Positions 7,424 through 16,401 of a stretch of 36,409 nucleotides of DNA are shown piece after piece. The stretch's first letter is position 1. Every line of letters starts with the position of its first letter. The stretch comes from Chitinophagaceae bacterium (lineage in GTDB: Bacteria; Bacteroidota; Bacteroidia; Chitinophagales; Chitinophagaceae). The stretch is taken from assembly GCA_021738605.1 (NCBI GenBank), contig JAIPBY010000002.1:1-36409 (forward strand). The letters are read 5' to 3'. The notes under the pieces are model-generated. The model made no database searches. It saw only the letters and a program-made list of their open reading frames with translations, and had not been told where the DNA came from. The position numbers and the translations under genes were made by a program.

Positions 7424-8341
7424 CTATAGAAAAGAGTCAGATTCCCTGTAGGCCTTGATCAGGGCCAACTCCCCTTCTGTGCCAGGTTTTGAATTTCCAT
7501 GTTCCATTCCCATCACACCACGATATCCTTTGTTGTAAATATGCTTGAAAATATTCTTGTAGTTCATTTCCCCGGTGGTGGGCTCCTTCCTTCCTGGGTT
7601 GTCGCCAATCTGGAAATAGCCAATCTCTTCCCAGGTCCGGTTGATATTGGTAATGATGTTTCCTTCATTGCGCTGCATGTGGTACATGTCAAAAAGGATC
7701 TTGCAGGATGGGCTGTTCACCGCCTTACAAATCATATAGGTTTGGGTGGAGTAGCGCAAGAACAGGTCGGGGTTATCACTTAAAGGTTCCAGCACCATCA
7801 CCAGTCCATGTTTTTCAAGGACTCCCGCACCGCCTCTTAACGCTTCAATGACATTGGCAGTTTGGATGTCCATCGGTAAACTTCGGTCAAAATTTCCTGG
7901 CACAACGGTCATGTGTTTGGCATTGCAACGCTTGGCCACTTCAACAGCGGTTTTGCAATCGCGGATGATCAGGTCCTTGAACTCCTGCTTTCCTGTGGCA
8001 AGGCTCATCTTCCAATGCCAACCATCGGTGGTGATCACAAATACACCCATTTGCATGCCCAGTTTAGCAAGGGTGTCACCAATCTTGGACTGCATTTCAG
8101 GCGTACGGTTCATCATGCCATTGTCTTCAATGGACCTGAAGCCCTGATCATGTGCCCACTTGATCTGATCAATAAAATCCTTTCCTGCATGAGCAGCGAA
8201 CATCCCGTCATGAAATCCATAGTTGAGGTTGAATGTTTTGCCTGGTTCATTTACTGGTTGATATGCTGAAAATGCGGCTAATCCCGGTATCAATGCGGCT
8301 CCTGCCATGGATGATCTTTTGAGAAATCCTCTGCGTTCCAT
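7424..8341 (-). CDS. Exported sugar isomerase/epimerase-like TIM-barrel protein
   Basis: This 305-residue protein starts with a Tat-type signal (MERRGFLKRSSMAGAALIPG), followed by an AP-endonuclease-2/xylose-isomerase-like TIM barrel near hydroxypyruvate isomerases. Likely metal ligands are the glutamate in MVLEPLSDN, the aspartate in ILFDMYHMQ and the glutamate in GMEHGNSKPG. Proteins of this type isomerise or epimerise keto sugars. Tat export implies a folded, metal-loaded enzyme in the periplasm. It is divergent from the FGE-like and Gfo/Idh genes, whose products are also predicted exported, so a shared pathway is plausible. The exact substrate is unknown. Confidence 0.85.
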   Translation of the reverse strand: MERRGFLKRSSMAGAALIPGLAAFSAYQPVNEPGKTFNLNYGFHDGMFAAHAGKDFIDQIKWAHDQGFRSIEDNGMMNRTPEMQSKIGDTLAKLGMQMGVFVITTDGWHWKMSLATGKQEFKDLIIRDCKTAVEVAKRCNAKHMTVVPGNFDRSLPMDIQTANVIEALRGGAGVLEKHGLVMVLEPLSDNPDLFLRYSTQTYMICKAVNSPSCKILFDMYHMQRNEGNIITNINRTWEEIGYFQIGDNPGRKEPTTGEMNYKNIFKHIYNKGYRGVMGMEHGNSKPGTEGELALIKAYRESDSFL

Positions 8342-8415
8342 ATGAAAAGAAATTTAATCGTTTGAAAAATGAAAACTAGGAACAATTTAGTTAAAATTGC
8401 ATCAAATCAAATGCA

Positions 8416-9366
8416 TTGAAAAAAATTATTCTAGCGCTCTGCTTTCTGCAATGGATATCAACGGAAGCTGGTTTTGCGCAAACCAATGTTTCCAAAACAG
8501 AAGAAATCAACATGCCCTTGTCGGAATTGAAAATCAAAATGGTTTCCATCCCCGAAGGAACTTTCTTAATGGGAAGCAACAGCTCCACCAAGCCCAATGA
8601 AAAACCTGCCAAAACAGTCAAGCTTTCTGCATTTTGGATGGGCGCATGTGAAATTACCCATGACCAGTTTGATGTTTTTTTCAAGGATGAAAATACTTCA
8701 CAAGGGTCAAAGGTAGATGCGGTCACAAGACCCACTGCACAGTACATAGACCTGAGTTGGGACATGGGAAAAGGTGGTGGGTTTCCGGTTAACAGCATGA
8801 GTGTGGATGCGGCCATGATGTTTTGCAGGTGGATGTACCAAAACACAGGCGTTTTCTACCGGCTGCCGACAGAGGCTGAATGGGAATATGCTTGCAGGGC
8901 GGGCAGCAAGACCAATTATTTTTTTGGGAATGATGCTGCCCAGTTGGGTCAATATGCCTGGTTCAAGACCAACAGCAAAGAAAAATACCAGCGGGTGGGG
9001 ACCAAGAAACCAAATGCCTGGGGATTGTACGATATGTTGGGCAATGTTGCCGAGTGGACAATGGATCAATATGCTCCCGATTATTTGAAGCAGATTACGG
9101 ATGGCCAGTTGGACCCCACCAATCCACCCGCTGCAAGGTATCCAAGAAGCATCAGGGGCGGTTCTTATCTTGATATTGCCACAGACCTTAAGGTATATAC
9201 ACGCAAGTTTTCTGAACCATTTTGGAACCAGCGCGATCCGCAAATCCCCAAAAGCAGGTGGTGGCTCACAGACGGAATGTTTGCCGGTTTCAGAATTGTT
9301 CGCCCTGTTAAGCAACCAACTGCGGAAGAAGCCGAAAAATTTTATAAATTGTATCTCGGTAAATAA
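8416..9366 (+). CDS. FGE-sulfatase-domain (SUMF1-like) exported protein
   Basis: This 316-residue protein has the formylglycine-generating-enzyme fold: GTFLMGSNS near the start, PVNSMSVDAAMMFCRWM, YRLPTEAEWEYACRAGS, GLYDMLGNVAEW, RGGSY and a closing GFRIVRP. True aerobic FGEs have two active-site cysteines near the C-terminus, and that region here has none, so sulfatase maturation is unlikely. Non-catalytic members serve as binding or partner domains. The start is TTG, giving a Sec signal peptide (KKIILALCFLQWISTEAGFAQ). The next gene follows after 18 bp, indicating an operon with the Gfo/Idh oxidoreductase. Confidence 0.88.
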   Translation: MKKIILALCFLQWISTEAGFAQTNVSKTEEINMPLSELKIKMVSIPEGTFLMGSNSSTKPNEKPAKTVKLSAFWMGACEITHDQFDVFFKDENTSQGSKVDAVTRPTAQYIDLSWDMGKGGGFPVNSMSVDAAMMFCRWMYQNTGVFYRLPTEAEWEYACRAGSKTNYFFGNDAAQLGQYAWFKTNSKEKYQRVGTKKPNAWGLYDMLGNVAEWTMDQYAPDYLKQITDGQLDPTNPPAARYPRSIRGGSYLDIATDLKVYTRKFSEPFWNQRDPQIPKSRWWLTDGMFAGFRIVRPVKQPTAEEAEKFYKLYLGK

Positions 9367-9384
9367 CATCTTAAAACAACAACG

Positions 9385-10725
9385 ATGCAAAACAACATGC
9401 CATTTTCCGGCAAGAGTCGAAGAGACTTTGTAAAACAGACCGGAATCATCTCAGGTGGAGTACTTGCTGCACCACTGATTACCAATGCAAATTTTCATTC
9501 CGGAGCCAGTGACGAAATCAAGGTTGCCTTGATTGGTTGCGGCGGACGTGGCACCGGTGCTGCAGTTCAGGCACTGCTCAGTAAACAAAATGTCAAACTT
9601 GTTGCCATGGCGGATGCCTTTCGCGACAGGCTGGATGATGCTTACAAAAGCATCACCGGTGACCTTACAGAGGCAGGTATTGCGGGTGACATCAAAAAAT
9701 TGATTGATGTACCGGAAGAAAGAAAATTTGTTGGATTTGATGGATATAAAAATGCCATTGCTCTTGCTGATGTGGTGATCCTGACAACGCCTCCTGGCTT
9801 TAGGCCCATTCACTTTGAAGAAGCGGTAAAGCAAGGAAAACACATCTTCATGGAAAAGCCCGTTGCGACTGATCCGGAAGGAGTCAAGCGTGTATTGGTT
9901 GCTGCTGCAGAAGCAAAAACAAAAAAACTCAATGTAGTTGTAGGTCTTCAGCGCCACTACCAAAACTCCTACCGTGAGTTGTTCAAACGCAAGGACATGA
10001 TCGGCGATATCACTTCAGCCCAGGCCTGGTGGAACAATGATGGTGTTTGGGTTAAACCAAGAACAGCTAGCCAAACCGAAATGGAATACCAGATGCGCAA
10101 TTGGTATTATTTCAACTGGCTTTGTGGCGATCATATCACCGAACAGCATATCCACAACCTTGATGTAATCAACTGGTTCAAGGGTGGCTATCCCGTGAAA
10201 GCACAGGGATTGGGTGGAAGAGAAGTCAGGAAAGGAAAAGACCATGGTGAGATCTTTGATCATCACTTTGTGGAATTCACCTACGCCGATGGTTCCATCC
10301 TCAACAGCCAGTGCCGCCATATCCCCAAGACATCAGCCAAAGTGGATGAGTTGCTGATTGGAACCAAAGGAAAGATATTCTGCGGTGCTGCCAACATCAG
10401 GGACCACCAGGGCAATGTGATGTACCAGTTCGACAAGAAAACAGAAAACAACGGATACCAAAACGAGCATGTGGAACTTTTTGCAGCCATTGCAAAAGGA
10501 GAATACAAGTTCGCTGACGCAGAAAATGGCGCCAAAAGCACCATGACCTCCATCCTCGGAAGAATGGCTACCTACAGCGGACAGGTAGTGGAGTGGGACA
10601 AAGCGCTTAACTGCGGTTTGAACCTTCAGCCAACTGCCTACACCTGGGACACCCTGCCAAAATCACTTCCGGATGCTGATGGTAAATACAAGATTGCCGT
10701 TCCGGGTGTGACCAGGTTTTATTAA
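9385..10725 (+). CDS. Tat-exported Gfo/Idh/MocA family oxidoreductase
   Basis: This 446-residue protein has a twin-arginine signal (KSRRDFVKQTGIISGGVLAA), then a Rossmann domain with ALIGCGGRGTGA, and the family's EKPVATD motif for nicotinamide cofactor and sugar substrate. The catalytic region contains GDHITEQHIHNLDVINWF. Family members oxidise or reduce sugar hydroxyls or act through tightly bound NAD. Export by Tat would carry the cofactor-loaded enzyme into the periplasm. It follows the FGE-like gene by 18 bp and ends just before a perfect bidirectional terminator. A role in keto-sugar chemistry together with the divergent TIM-barrel protein is inferred. Confidence 0.92.
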   Translation: MQNNMPFSGKSRRDFVKQTGIISGGVLAAPLITNANFHSGASDEIKVALIGCGGRGTGAAVQALLSKQNVKLVAMADAFRDRLDDAYKSITGDLTEAGIAGDIKKLIDVPEERKFVGFDGYKNAIALADVVILTTPPGFRPIHFEEAVKQGKHIFMEKPVATDPEGVKRVLVAAAEAKTKKLNVVVGLQRHYQNSYRELFKRKDMIGDITSAQAWWNNDGVWVKPRTASQTEMEYQMRNWYYFNWLCGDHITEQHIHNLDVINWFKGGYPVKAQGLGGREVRKGKDHGEIFDHHFVEFTYADGSILNSQCRHIPKTSAKVDELLIGTKGKIFCGAANIRDHQGNVMYQFDKKTENNGYQNEHVELFAAIAKGEYKFADAENGAKSTMTSILGRMATYSGQVVEWDKALNCGLNLQPTAYTWDTLPKSLPDADGKYKIAVPGVTRFY

Positions 10726-10747
10726 TCAAGAAACCAAGTTCAATGAT

Positions 10748-10782
10748 AAAAAGAAAGGAGGGATAAACCCTCCTTTCTTTTT
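10748..10782. terminator. Bidirectional intrinsic terminator
   Basis: This is a perfect 15-bp inverted repeat (AAAAAGAAAGGAGGG paired with CCCTCCTTTCTTTTT) around the loop ATAAA. The A and T runs on either side let it terminate both the Gfo/Idh gene and the convergent acetylesterase gene. The stop codon of the latter (10781-10783) overlaps its edge. Confidence 0.93.
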
Positions 10783-12163
10783 ATTTATCCGTTCTAAATA
10801 AATTTACCGGTAACCCTTCTGCTGAGAACAAATTGGGCATGGCTGTATTGGTGAATCCAAACCTTACATACACTGGATCTTTGACCGTTTTGGCAGATAC
10901 CAACACGGTTTTTTCTTCTATCTTGGCCTTAGCAGGAACAAAGACACCATCTGCTCCTGCAATGAAAAAGTCGGTCAATTCTCCTCCTTTGCTCATCAGT
11001 GTTGTGGGTACATCCTTGAACTGAATCCTGATGCTTCCTTTTTCAACAGCATGTGCAGCATAGGTTGGGCTCTTGTAGGTCAATCCTTTTATACCATAGG
11101 TTTCAGCGAGTGCATAGTTGGAAAGCCTTGTCGCAACTTCTTTTTTGAGGTTGGGATGGATGTTTTTCACATCGTCTACCAAGTCGCTGATCACCACCAT
11201 CCCGGTCTTGGGATGTGCTGCAGATGCTGTTTGCGCTTCACGAAGAAAAGCTCCATTGATATGGGTATCACCATAAGTATAGGGTGCGATTTGCACAAAA
11301 TAAAAAGGAAAGGTTTTTCCCCAAGCCTTTCTCCAGCTATCGATCATGCTGGTAAAGAGACGCTGGTACATGAAGTGTGTACCCACATTGCTTTCCCCCT
11401 GGTACCAGATGCCGCCAGCAATTGAAAATTGCGTCAACGGGTAGATCATGGCATTGTAGGCTTCACCCCTGATATGCGGCCACCAGGCTGCTGGAGTCAA
11501 TTTTTCAGCAGCATGCAAGAGGTCTGGATCATGGGTGATGATCTCTTCCGGCGTCCATACTTCGGCAGGTGTACCACCCCAGTTGCTGTTGATCAATCCC
11601 ACAGGAAAGCCTGTACTGGCATTGACCTCTTTTCCAAAAAAGTACCCGATGGTACTGAAATGCAGCATGTCTTGCGGATTGCAAACAACCCACTTGGCAC
11701 TCACATCATCCTGCAGCGTGGCAGAAGTGGATTTGGGCACATAGAAAAAACGGATCTTCTGATTGGTTGCATTGGGAGATTCTTCTTTTGCCTGCTTCAA
11801 CCCCTGATCAGCAGACCATTCCATATTGCTCTGTCCACCGCATACCCAAACTTCCCCTATCATTACATCCTCCAGCTGTATCTCATTTCGTCCTTTGATG
11901 GTGATGGTATAAGGACCTCCGGCTGCTGGTGTTTTAACCTCAGCCACCCACCTTGCTCCTCGACTGGCTACAACCTTGTAGGTAGTGGTATCCCATCCCA
12001 GTTTGATCGTGATATTTTCGGCAGGTCCTGACCAGCCCCATAGTTTAACGGTAGATTTTTGTTGCAAGACCATGTGTGAGCCAATGATTGCCGGGAGGCG
12101 AACATCAGCCATGGTGATTGAAGCGGAGAGCAGAAAAGATATGAAGAAGATGCTTTTTTTCAT
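10781..12163 (-). CDS. Sialate O-acetylesterase (SGNH-like)
   Basis: This 460-residue secreted esterase removes O-acetyl groups from sialic acids or other acetylated glycans. The signal peptide is MKKSIFFISFLLSASITMA. The SGNH-type active site is visible: the serine in CGGQSNMEW, the glycine/asparagine block IWYQGESN, and the histidine in NIHPNLKKEVATR. An early beta domain (LPAIIGSHMVLQQ, LWGWSGPAENI) is typical of the family. A longer frame begins at 12217, but the ATG at 12163 gives the signal peptide. It stands alone, with its stop inside the bidirectional terminator. Confidence 0.9.
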   Translation of the reverse strand: MKKSIFFISFLLSASITMADVRLPAIIGSHMVLQQKSTVKLWGWSGPAENITIKLGWDTTTYKVVASRGARWVAEVKTPAAGGPYTITIKGRNEIQLEDVMIGEVWVCGGQSNMEWSADQGLKQAKEESPNATNQKIRFFYVPKSTSATLQDDVSAKWVVCNPQDMLHFSTIGYFFGKEVNASTGFPVGLINSNWGGTPAEVWTPEEIITHDPDLLHAAEKLTPAAWWPHIRGEAYNAMIYPLTQFSIAGGIWYQGESNVGTHFMYQRLFTSMIDSWRKAWGKTFPFYFVQIAPYTYGDTHINGAFLREAQTASAAHPKTGMVVISDLVDDVKNIHPNLKKEVATRLSNYALAETYGIKGLTYKSPTYAAHAVEKGSIRIQFKDVPTTLMSKGGELTDFFIAGADGVFVPAKAKIEEKTVLVSAKTVKDPVYVRFGFTNTAMPNLFSAEGLPVNLFRTDK

Positions 12164-12246
12164 GTAGATCGTTTTAAAAAATGAAAATAAGCAATTTATT
12201 TTACCCTTTTTCACCAACGATCTAATGAGAAGCTTAGGCGATACCT

Positions 12247-13128
12247 TCAGGACAAGATATCCTTGCGCCTGAAAACCAGGATGGAAGCAGAAAGAAATCC
12301 AATAACATGTAGAAACAATACCCCTGCTGACAAAAGCACGGCAGGAAGGTTCTCAATGGATCCGATGATTTGCTCGTTATTCTCATTTACCGTCACATCA
12401 AAAAAACCTTTCCAACCAAGCATGTGGCTGGTAAAAAGGTAAGGCTTGACCATATTGAAAATGGGTAAATCCAATGTATTGAGGATGGTAAATACGATGA
12501 TGATGCTCATGGTGGCCATGATAGGGCCAATGGAATTTTCAGCAAAAAGGCTCAGGAAAAAACTGAGTGCAGATACGGTCAACATGGCGAGTGCCGCAAA
12601 GCCAAAAGCTGCAACATAACGCCACATCACATCAGATGCTAGGATTTGGGTCACCATATCACTTTTCATGATCAACATATCATCAGCACCAAAAATAAAA
12701 ATGGATATGGCAAGGGCCCATACTGCCATCCAGAGCAACAATACAATCGTATAGATAGATGAAGCGATGAATTTCCCAATGATCAGGTTGGCCCTGCTCA
12801 CCGGCTTCGTCAGCAACAACCTTAGTGTGCCCTGGTTTGCCTCACCAGAGATCATATCTCCGGCTACCAATGCAATCAAGAGCGGCACATGCACCAGCAA
12901 AGTTTGCAAGATGATGAAGGCCATCAGATATCCATTCATGATGTTGCCATTCACATCAAAGGAATCAGACAGAGACTGCATCCCAAATTTCATGTAGCTC
13001 TCACCATCTGCATAGAACCCCAGCTGAATCAACCCGACAATGGCCGCGATCGCACCAAAAGCGATATAGGTCCGCGGCTTGCGAAATATCTTGTACAACT
13101 CAATATAAACAATACTACTCAACCTCAT
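12247..13128 (-). CDS. ABC transporter permease (ABC-2 type)
   Basis: This 293-residue permease has about six hydrophobic segments and the ABC-2 pattern: an N-terminal cytoplasmic ELYKIFRKPRTY before helix 1, and a loop GEANQGTLRLLLTKPVSR between helices 2 and 3. Such permeases pair with a single ATPase to export lipids, drugs or glycans, or act in gliding/copper systems; the substrate cannot be named here. The start overlaps the ATPase gene by 14 bp, so the two are coupled. Confidence 0.9.
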   Translation of the reverse strand: MRLSSIVYIELYKIFRKPRTYIAFGAIAAIVGLIQLGFYADGESYMKFGMQSLSDSFDVNGNIMNGYLMAFIILQTLLVHVPLLIALVAGDMISGEANQGTLRLLLTKPVSRANLIIGKFIASSIYTIVLLLWMAVWALAISIFIFGADDMLIMKSDMVTQILASDVMWRYVAAFGFAALAMLTVSALSFFLSLFAENSIGPIMATMSIIIVFTILNTLDLPIFNMVKPYLFTSHMLGWKGFFDVTVNENNEQIIGSIENLPAVLLSAGVLFLHVIGFLSASILVFRRKDILS

Positions 13129-14029
13129 TGCCAGATGTTAAAGAAAGAAAATAAGCTTCCAAAGAATTCATGGACCGTAGGCTGGAAATACCAATGTGAT
13201 GTTCAACCAGGTACTTGGCCAGCAAAGGAACTGCATCAGCTGTGGTGTCAACCAGAACCTTTTGATCAGGAGAATTTCTCAGCCCCTTAGCCCACACTGA
13301 ATTTGCCAACAAATCTTTGACCAATGGATTATTGTCTGTAATGATTTCCAACTGCACTTTGTCTGGATTCAACAATTCGTTCACCCTGCCTTCCACCAGT
13401 TTTTTTCCTTTGTTGATGATGACCATGCTGTCTGCCACTTGCTCTATCTCAGACAAGAGATGGGAAGAAACCAGCACCGTTTTTTTCTGTTCTTTGCTCA
13501 ACATCAGGATCAGGTTCCGGATATCAGCAATACCCTGTGGGTCCAAGCCATTGGTAGGCTCATCAAGGATGATGAGCGATGGATTGTGCACCAGGGCAAC
13601 CGCTATGCCCAGCCTTTGCTTCATGCCCTGCGAATATACCCTCACGGGGTCTTTGGCCCTTTTGTCCAGCCCCACCAATTCCAGGCATTTCATTACCTCT
13701 GCCTTGCTGATGTGCTTGTTGCTGAGCCTTGCAAAAACATTCAGGTTCTCATACCCTGTCATGTAGCGATAAAGATCCGGCTTTTCCACTACCGCACCCA
13801 CCTGCTGCAAAATCTTCTCGCGTTCTTTTTCGATAGACATGCCAAAGATGTTGATGCTTCCTTTTGTTGGCCGAATCAAGGACAGGATCATCCGAATGGT
13901 TGTTGATTTCCCTGCGCCATTTTGCCCCAGGAAACCATATACCTCCCCTTCTTTCACCGAGAAAGAAAGATCGTCGACAGCGGTGAAGCTGCCGAATGAT
14001 TTGGTGAGGTGGGAGATTTCGAGGAGCAT
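13115..14029 (-). CDS. ABC transporter ATP-binding protein
   Basis: This 304-residue ATPase has Walker A GQNGAGKST near residue 35, the signature YSQGMKQRLGIA, Walker B SLIILDEPTNGLDP, and an H-loop histidine in SSHLLSEIEQ. The C-terminal extension after about residue 215 is typical of ABC-2 exporters. It forms a two-gene exporter operon with the overlapping permease. The 195 bp upstream hold the atpA terminator, a repeat with a small palindrome and no clear promoter. Confidence 0.93.
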   Translation of the reverse strand: MLLEISHLTKSFGSFTAVDDLSFSVKEGEVYGFLGQNGAGKSTTIRMILSLIRPTKGSINIFGMSIEKEREKILQQVGAVVEKPDLYRYMTGYENLNVFARLSNKHISKAEVMKCLELVGLDKRAKDPVRVYSQGMKQRLGIAVALVHNPSLIILDEPTNGLDPQGIADIRNLILMLSKEQKKTVLVSSHLLSEIEQVADSMVIINKGKKLVEGRVNELLNPDKVQLEIITDNNPLVKDLLANSVWAKGLRNSPDQKVLVDTTADAVPLLAKYLVEHHIGISSLRSMNSLEAYFLSLTSGNEVE

Positions 14030-14040
14030 TTTTTTATGAG

Positions 14041-14103
14041 ATTGAGGGAAGTTGAAGGGGTTGAAGAGGTTGAACTTGCCAGCCGTAGGCTGGGGGGTTG
14101 AAG
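14041..14103. repeat. GGTTGAA direct repeats with CCAGCC/GGCTGG palindrome
   Basis: GTTGAA occurs at 14051 and then as GGTTGAA at 14059, 14068 and 14096. Between the third and fourth copies lies a perfect 6-bp inverted repeat, CCAGCC-GTA-GGCTGG (14079-14093). It does not look like either flanking gene and has the build of a short interspersed (REP-like) element; copies elsewhere were not available to check. Confidence 0.45.
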
Positions 14104-14154
14104 TGCCTGTTCATACAACAAGATCAAGTGACATTGGTTGGAAAATTATCAAAT

Positions 14155-14186
14155 AAAAAAGGTCCGAAAGCAATCTTCCGGACCTT
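14155..14186 (-). terminator. Intrinsic terminator after atpA
   Basis: On the minus strand AAGGTCCGGAAG pairs with CTTTCGGACCTT (14159-14186) and continues into a T run (14155-14160). It lies 39 bp after the atpA stop and closes the atpBEFHA operon. Confidence 0.9.
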
Positions 14187-14224
14187 GGATATGTATGGAT
14201 AGGGGCTGATGTCAACCCTAAACC

Positions 14225-15802
14225 TTATTTGTATTGGGGCATGATGCCTTGTGCAAGCGCAACCATGGCTTTGAGCCCATCTTCTGGAAGGTTTCCCTTC
14301 TTGAATGCTGCCAAAACTTCTGGAAGTTTGTTTTCCATTTCAAGCAGGAAATGTTCTTCAAAGTCTTTTACAGACCTTACTGCTACATCTTTCAACAAAC
14401 CTTGTGTACCAAGATAGATGATCGCCACTTGCTTTTCTACAGAGGCGGGCTGGTATTGGCCTTGTTTCAGGATTTCCACGTTGCGTGCACCCTTGTCGAT
14501 TACAGACTTGGTTGCAGCATCAAGGTCTCCACCAAATTTAGAGAATGCCTCAAGTTCACGGTAAAGGGCTTGGTCAAGCTTCAAGGTACCGGATACTTTT
14601 TTCATTGACTTGATCTGTGCATTACCACCCACACGGCTTACAGAGATACCTACGTTGATCGCAGGACGAATACCTGCGTTGAACAGGTTCGACTCAAGGA
14701 ATATCTGACCATCAGTGATGGAAATTACGTTGGTAGGGATATAGGCAGAAACGTCACCCGCTTGGGTTTCAATGATGGGCAATGCAGTCAATGAACCACC
14801 ACCTTTCACCAAGTGTTTGATGGAGTCTGGAAGATCGTTCATCTTGGCAGCAACTTCATCCTTGGCGATAACTTTTGCAGCACGCTCAAGCAAACGGCTG
14901 TGCAGGTAGAATACATCACCAGGATAGGCTTCACGTCCCGGAGGGCGGCGAAGCAACAATGAAACCTCACGGTAGGCAACAGCCTGCTTTGAAAGGTCAT
15001 CATAAACAATCAGGGCAGCATTTCCGGTATCGCGGAGGAACTCACCAATGGCAGCACCAGAGAAGGGTGCATAGAATTGGAGTGGTGCAGGATCAGCAGC
15101 CGGAGCAGCAACGATGATGGTATATTCCATTGCACCATTGTCTTCCAAAGTTTTCATCACACCTGCAATGGTAGATGCTTTTTGTCCGATGGCTACATAG
15201 ATACAATAAACAGGCTTGCCTGCTTTGTAAAATTCTTTTTGGTTGATGATGGTATCAATGGCAATGGCTGTCTTACCGGTCTGGCGGTCTCCGATGATCA
15301 ACTCACGCTGTCCCCTTCCGATAGGAATCATGGCATCAATGGCCTTCAAACCAGTCTGCAGTGGCTCTTTTACCGGCTCACGGAAAATAACACCCGGCGC
15401 CTTACGCTCCAGTGGCATTTCATACAGCTCTCCTGCAATAGGACCTTTGCCATCAATGGGTTCTCCCAAGGTGTTGATCACACGACCCACAAGACCCATA
15501 CCGGCCTTGATGGAGGCAATCATGCCTGTTCTTTTTACTTTTGAACCTTCCTTGATGCCGGCGCCATCACCCATCAATACTACACCCACATTATCTTCTT
15601 CAAGATTGAGTGCAATGGCTTTCACACCATTTTCAAACTCAACAAGCTCTCCTGATTTTACATTGTTCAAACCGTAGATACGGGCAATGCCGTCACCTAC
15701 CTGAAGTACAGTGCCCACTTCCTCCAGCTCTGCTGATGTGTTGAAGTTGCTCAGCTGCTGGCGGAGTATCGCTGAAATCTCATCGGGCTTAATGTCTATC
15801 AT
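14225..15802 (-). CDS. atpA: ATP synthase F1 subunit alpha
   Basis: This 525-residue alpha subunit forms the catalytic hexamer with beta and carries the non-catalytic nucleotide sites. Walker A is GDRQTGKTA, followed by the conserved blocks PVYCIYVAIGQKASTIAGV and LIVYDDLSKQAVAYREVSLL. The arginine in ISVSRVGG supplies the finger for the catalytic site. The start MIDIKPDEISAIL is the family N-terminus. It lies 33 bp after atpH and is the last gene of the operon, being followed by a terminator rather than atpG. Confidence 0.98.
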   Translation of the reverse strand: MIDIKPDEISAILRQQLSNFNTSAELEEVGTVLQVGDGIARIYGLNNVKSGELVEFENGVKAIALNLEEDNVGVVLMGDGAGIKEGSKVKRTGMIASIKAGMGLVGRVINTLGEPIDGKGPIAGELYEMPLERKAPGVIFREPVKEPLQTGLKAIDAMIPIGRGQRELIIGDRQTGKTAIAIDTIINQKEFYKAGKPVYCIYVAIGQKASTIAGVMKTLEDNGAMEYTIIVAAPAADPAPLQFYAPFSGAAIGEFLRDTGNAALIVYDDLSKQAVAYREVSLLLRRPPGREAYPGDVFYLHSRLLERAAKVIAKDEVAAKMNDLPDSIKHLVKGGGSLTALPIIETQAGDVSAYIPTNVISITDGQIFLESNLFNAGIRPAINVGISVSRVGGNAQIKSMKKVSGTLKLDQALYRELEAFSKFGGDLDAATKSVIDKGARNVEILKQGQYQPASVEKQVAIIYLGTQGLLKDVAVRSVKDFEEHFLLEMENKLPEVLAAFKKGNLPEDGLKAMVALAQGIMPQYK

Positions 15803-15835
15803 AACTGCTGATTTAAATTGTAATCTGTTTATTGA

Positions 15836-16399
15836 TTATCCTAACTGGCTTACGTACATGTTTTTGATGAACTGGCGCTTGATGTGCTGGAGGTCATGCC
15901 TGATGCTGGCATCAAACAAATTATCATCCACTTGAACAATCAAACCACCAATGATGGAGGCATCTACTTTTTCTTTCAGTTGGATGGTCTTTCCTGCCAG
16001 CATTTTATTGTCCTTCAGTTGCTCGGCAACTGCCGCACGAACAGCATCGGTAGCTTCAACCGCTGTGGTCAATTCGACCACTTTGATTCCTTTGTGTTCC
16101 CTGTATTTATCTGCATAAGCTTCAATGATCTCATTGATGGCAACAGACCTTCCTTTGGTAAAAACCAACTTGAAAAAGGATGCAGTGAGGGGTTGAACAT
16201 GCTTGGAGAAAATAGCATCGAAAATGGCCGTTTTCTTGTCTCCTGAAACGACAGGAGAGACCAGCAAAATGCTGAGGTCCTTGTGACCAAGCCCTTTGAT
16301 CAAATCAAGGTCATGCTTAACCTCTTCAATCTTTCCTGTTTCGAGGGCAAGATCGAACAGGGCTTTGGAATAACGCTGTGCAACTTTTGTTTGACGCAT
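15836..16399 (-). CDS. atpH: ATP synthase F1 subunit delta
   Basis: This 187-residue subunit of the OSCP/delta family joins the peripheral stalk to the top of the alpha-beta hexamer. It has the N-terminal six-helix domain (VAQRYSKALFDLALE) and the family C-terminal motif DASIIGGLIVQVDDNLFDASIRHDL, written here across its conserved core. It starts 2 bp after the atpF stop and is therefore likely translationally coupled to it. Confidence 0.96.
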   Translation of the reverse strand: MRQTKVAQRYSKALFDLALETGKIEEVKHDLDLIKGLGHKDLSILLVSPVVSGDKKTAIFDAIFSKHVQPLTASFFKLVFTKGRSVAINEIIEAYADKYREHKGIKVVELTTAVEATDAVRAAVAEQLKDNKMLAGKTIQLKEKVDASIIGGLIVQVDDNLFDASIRHDLQHIKRQFIKNMYVSQLG

Positions 16400-16401
16400 G
16401 T

